Below, in pieces: positions 22,293 through 24,772 of a stretch of 24,772 nt of DNA. Positions within the stretch are counted from its first letter, which is position 1. Each line of letters opens with the position of its first letter. Origin of the DNA: Bacillota bacterium (GTDB taxonomy: Bacteria; Bacillota; Clostridia; Peptostreptococcales; Anaerovoracaceae); assembly GCA_016302545.1 (NCBI GenBank), contig JAEDNK010000008.1:1-24772 (forward strand), written 5' to 3'. Below the pieces are notes generated by a model. The model ran no database searches and was not told where the DNA came from. It was given only the letters and a program-made list of their open reading frames with translations. A program made the position numbers and the translations under genes.

Positions 22293-23027
22293 ATGAAAAA
22301 ATTTACCGAAAGCTTAAATTCTCCAAAGAAGATTGCAGCCTTCGTAATATGCGTGGTGCTGGTTGCCGCGGCGGTGGGCTTTGCAACTCTTCAGGTAGGA
22401 GCAAACGTTAACGCAAACAAAGTTATAGGAATGGATAAGGGAGTGGAGGTTGCTCTTGCCGATGCCGGATTTAAGGCAGAAGAGGTTTTGAACCTGGTCG
22501 CTCACTACGACAGCGAGGACGGAGTTGCCGTGTATGAAGTTGACTTTGTTGCAAACGGCTTCGAATACGACTACGCTGTTAAGGCTTCCGACGGTACCAT
22601 CATCGAAGCTCAGAGAGAGAAGCTTCAGCTTACCGAAACTGTAAAGAATACTGCTAACAATACTGACAAGACCGACAAAACAACCGGAAGCTCCGGTACT
22701 GCTTCCAATTCCGGCACATCACAGAGTACCACCACATCTACAAGCAACCCGAGTTCAAAATACATCGGTGTTGACAAGGCTAAGTCCATCGCCCTGAAGG
22801 ATGCAGGTGTTTCCGCTTCATCGGTTACCTTCACCAAAGCTAAGCTGGACAGAGATGACGGCATCGTAGTTTACGAGGTTGAATTCTACAGCGGCGATAC
22901 CGAATACGAATACGAAATCAACGCAACCTCAGGCAAGATCAGAGACAAGGATGTTGAGTTCAGAGATTACGACGACGATGACGACTGGGATGATGACGAT
23001 GATTGGGACGACGACTGGGACGACTAG
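22293..23027 (+). CDS. Membrane-anchored protein with two PepSY domains and an acidic C-terminal tail
   Basis: A 244-residue protein. It has a short basic start (MKKFTESLNSPKK), one hydrophobic segment at about 14-36 (signal anchor or uncleaved signal) and two PepSY domains. The first is at about 44-110 (MDKGVEVALADAGFKAEEV, ending YAVKASDGTIIEAQRE). The second is at about 157-222 (VDKAKSIALKDAGVSASSV, ending YEINATSGKIRD). A Thr/Ser/Asn-rich flexible linker joins them. The last 20 or so residues are almost all Asp with regular Trp. No lipobox is seen. It lies just downstream of the kinase with its own promoter and a strong terminator, so it is probably a target or accessory of that system. 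PepSY domains are thought to inhibit peptidases or bind cell-wall proteins; the acidic tail suggests cation or cationic-peptide binding. Confidence 0.9.
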   Translation: MKKFTESLNSPKKIAAFVICVVLVAAAVGFATLQVGANVNANKVIGMDKGVEVALADAGFKAEEVLNLVAHYDSEDGVAVYEVDFVANGFEYDYAVKASDGTIIEAQREKLQLTETVKNTANNTDKTDKTTGSSGTASNSGTSQSTTTSTSNPSSKYIGVDKAKSIALKDAGVSASSVTFTKAKLDRDDGIVVYEVEFYSGDTEYEYEINATSGKIRDKDVEFRDYDDDDDWDDDDDWDDDWDD

Positions 23028-23047
23028 CCAATCTTAGGCAATATGTT

Positions 23048-23074
23048 AAGGAGCTGCCGCGGCAGCTCCTTTTT
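23048..23074 (+). terminator. Intrinsic terminator after the PepSY gene
   Basis: AAGGAGCTGCCG followed directly by its reverse complement, then a T run (TTTTT including the last stem bases). It folds as a long GC-rich hairpin. Confidence 0.92.
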
Positions 23075-23112
23075 GTTTTATTCTTTAGACGATGTTAGAG
23101 ATTTAGGCGACA

Positions 23113-24468
23113 TTACAGGCACTTGCTGGAACGCTTCCAGATGCCCATTCGCTCTGCATCTTTAATGAGCTGGTCGCGGAAATCAGGGTGAGCTATATTT
23201 ATAAGGAGCTCGGCTCTTTCCCATGTGGTCTTGCCCTTAAGGTTGGCGGCGCCGTACTCCGTAACGATGAAGTTAGTCGCCATACGCGGTGTAGTCACGA
23301 TGGCTCCCGGAGGCAGCACCGGAGAAATGAGAGATTCCATACGGCCGTCGGCATTCATTCTCGTAGACGGAGTGCAAAGGAAGCTCTGACCGCCCTCCGA
23401 CTGATAAGCACCCAAAACGAAATCAAGCTGTCCGCCTGTGCCGCTTATCTGCTGATGTCCTGCCGACTCGGAGCACACCTGACCATAGAGGTCAACCTGA
23501 ATACAGCTGTTTACGGACACAAAGTTCTTTATCTGCGACACCGTAGCAATGTTGTTTACATAGTCTACCGGAGCGTTGCAACAGATAGGGTTGTCGTCTA
23601 TGAAGTCATAAAGCCTCTTGGTTCCACCTGCGAAGGTGTAAACTGCCTTGCCTTTGTCGATAGGCTTGTTTCCCGTCAGCTTTCCTGCATCGAAAAGATC
23701 CACATATGCATCCGTAAACATCTCTGTGTGCGCATTAATGTTTCGCTGATCCGATTCCGCCAGCATGGAGCCGATACACAGAGGCAGACTCCCGATACCC
23801 AGCTGCAGTGTGCTGTGGCTCTTGATTCTAGGTACAATGTGGCTTGCTATCTTCTTATCAATCTCCGTAGGTTCCTTGGCAGGAAGCTCAGCCAACGGCG
23901 TGTTGCTTCCCTCTACCACATAATCGATCCCGTAAAGGTTAAGCTGTGTCTGATATCCGTGGGCAATCGGCATCTTTTCGTTAACCTCAACGATGATTTT
24001 CTTTGCTGACTTGATTACACCCCACATGTCGGCAACCTGAGGACCCAGATTGAAGTTGCCGTGCTTGTCCATAGGCGCGACCTGAAACATGGCGATGTCT
24101 ATCTCGCAGTCGTTGTTTACCCACAGGAAAGGCAGTTCGCAGAACATCATAGGTATGTACCAGCAGCGCCCGTCCTTGTTCATCCTGCGGTCATGAGTGT
24201 TAAAATGAGCCGAAGAAAAACGCACCTGCTCGTTGCTGTCCGTGGCAAGATAGGTTTCAAAAGGTCTTTCTCTGATGCTTACTGTACTGACTATTTCAAC
24301 ATCTCTCAGATCCCTGGCTCTTTTAGCGAGGGCTTTGTCAATATCAATAACCGACCCGCAGCCCAAACCGAAATGAATTCTGTCTCCGTCCTTTACCATT
24401 TCTGCCGCCTGGTCAGCGGTTATAAGCTTTTTCTTATATTCGCTTGCTAAATTTGCTACTTTGTACAT
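23113..24468 (-). CDS. Acetate CoA-transferase family protein (butyryl- or 4-hydroxybutyrate-CoA:acetate CoA-transferase type)
   Basis: A 451-residue class I CoA-transferase of the Cat1/AbfT/But family, which swaps CoA between an acyl-CoA such as butyryl- or 4-hydroxybutyryl-CoA and acetate. The N-terminus (LASEYKKKLITADQAAEMVKDGD) is typical. The probable catalytic glutamate is Glu249 in INAHTEMFTDAYVDL, and the CoA-site stretch is SESAGHQQISGTGGQLDFVLGA. The last part has TTPRMATNFIVTEYGAANLKGKT. Length (about 430-450) is normal. An AAAAGGAG site precedes the ATG. It is monocistronic as far as visible. With ornithine oxidation yielding acetyl-CoA in the same window, a role in acid-forming energy metabolism fits. 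The donor acyl group cannot be decided by eye. Confidence 0.9.
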   Translation of the reverse strand: MYKVANLASEYKKKLITADQAAEMVKDGDRIHFGLGCGSVIDIDKALAKRARDLRDVEIVSTVSIRERPFETYLATDSNEQVRFSSAHFNTHDRRMNKDGRCWYIPMMFCELPFLWVNNDCEIDIAMFQVAPMDKHGNFNLGPQVADMWGVIKSAKKIIVEVNEKMPIAHGYQTQLNLYGIDYVVEGSNTPLAELPAKEPTEIDKKIASHIVPRIKSHSTLQLGIGSLPLCIGSMLAESDQRNINAHTEMFTDAYVDLFDAGKLTGNKPIDKGKAVYTFAGGTKRLYDFIDDNPICCNAPVDYVNNIATVSQIKNFVSVNSCIQVDLYGQVCSESAGHQQISGTGGQLDFVLGAYQSEGGQSFLCTPSTRMNADGRMESLISPVLPPGAIVTTPRMATNFIVTEYGAANLKGKTTWERAELLINIAHPDFRDQLIKDAERMGIWKRSSKCL

Positions 24469-24568
24469 CTTTTCTCCTTTTCCTCTTTATTTGTTATATA
24501 CCCACGGAAAGGATTCCTGACTCATACTGCTTGCGTAAATTGAAAATTTCTTTCCGCCTTTCCGAGCT

Positions 24569-24599
24569 TTGACACTTATTTAACAAAATACGTTATAAT
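24569..24599 (+). promoter_or_regulatory. Promoter candidate facing the right edge
   Basis: TTGACA (24569-24574) and TATAAT (24594-24599) are both consensus, but the spacer is 19 bp, longer than ideal. Confidence 0.45.
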
Positions 24600-24689
24600 T
24601 TTACTATATTAAAACCCGGAATTCAATACGGTTTTATTATGTTTTGGAAAAAAGACAAAAGAGGCAAAGGAGACAAAAGCTAAAATCCA

Positions 24690-24718
24690 TTGATATTTTT
24701 TTTAAATTGTGGTAATAT
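24690..24718 (+). promoter_or_regulatory. Second promoter candidate facing the right edge
   Basis: TTGATA (24690-24695), a 17-bp A/T-rich spacer and TAATAT (24713-24718), with an overlapping TATAAT at 24716-24721. It probably serves a gene beyond the window. Confidence 0.45.
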
Positions 24719-24772
24719 AATGGTTGTGAAAATATGTCGACCTAGTTAAATGGATATACAACTTAATATGTC

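Larger units (their letters stand above)
24469..24772. other. A/T-rich intergenic end region with promoter-like elements only
   Basis: No gene is supported in these 304 bp. They hold the leader of the CoA-transferase gene (minus strand), for which no clear promoter is seen. They also hold two plus-strand promoter candidates that face out of the window. Between those, 24639-24683 encodes a 14-residue basic peptide (MFWKKDKRGKGDKS) without a ribosome site, which I do not call as a gene. Confidence 0.6.

Noticed and set aside
24639..24683. 14-residue basic peptide gene (MFWKKDKRGKGDKS)
   Set aside because: It has no ribosome binding site before the ATG and is too short to test by eye, although a promoter-like pair lies upstream.
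24639..24772. Start of another protein gene at the right edge
   Set aside because: No open frame with a ribosome site is visible before the end; only promoter-like sequences are supported.

Overview
The window looks like part of the chromosome of an anaerobic, amino-acid-fermenting Firmicute (class Clostridia, order Eubacteriales or a relative). The support is a clostridial ornithine-oxidation operon, a butyryl/4-hydroxybutyrate-type CoA-transferase, Feo iron uptake, purine-rich ribosome binding sites on nearly every gene, A/T-rich intergenic regions and no respiratory genes. The family or genus cannot be fixed from this window; an Anaerovoracaceae-like organism would fit but is only a guess.

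Positions 1-4312 (minus strand) carry an oxidative ornithine degradation operon in the order ord-ortA-ortB-oraS-oraE; oraE runs off the left edge. Ord, OrtAB and OraSE together convert D-ornithine to alanine and acetyl-CoA. Upstream lies a near-perfect sigma-54 -24/-12 promoter (4415-4430). Next come a pair of GCAAA-N4-TTTGC dyads (4620-4656) and the gene for a PAS/AAA+/Fis-type sigma-54 activator (4678-6072). A third copy of the dyad covers the -35 of the activator's own promoter. This is an apparently complete, self-contained regulatory circuit readable from sequence.

Positions 6231-8819 (plus strand) hold a ThrH-type HAD phosphatase, an ArsR-family regulator and a terminator. They are followed by a cysteine synthase plus Rrf2 regulator pair with a strong promoter overlapped by an imperfect palindrome. 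Positions 8820-9314 are a convergent gap. It contains a broken minus-strand reading frame and three inverted-repeat units of identical geometry (GTTGGC-N25-GCCAAC), the least explained structure in the window.

Positions 9315-14585 hold housekeeping and metal genes: rlmH with a WalJ/YycJ-type metallo-beta-lactamase protein, an RNase HI with an internal insertion, a ZIP transporter, and feoA-feoB with a small Cys-rich membrane protein. The feo leader has three palindromes spaced exactly 34 bp apart downstream of a consensus promoter.

Positions 14855-19511 hold a second, divergent cysteine-synthase-like enzyme and a 1223-residue RND efflux pump with a long coiled-coil insertion and no adaptor gene beside it. 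Positions 19734-23027 hold thioredoxin, an OmpR-type response regulator, a histidine kinase and a membrane-anchored double-PepSY protein with an extremely acidic tail. Positions 23113-24468 encode the CoA-transferase, probably linked to butyrate or other acid formation. The last 300 bp contain promoter-like elements only.
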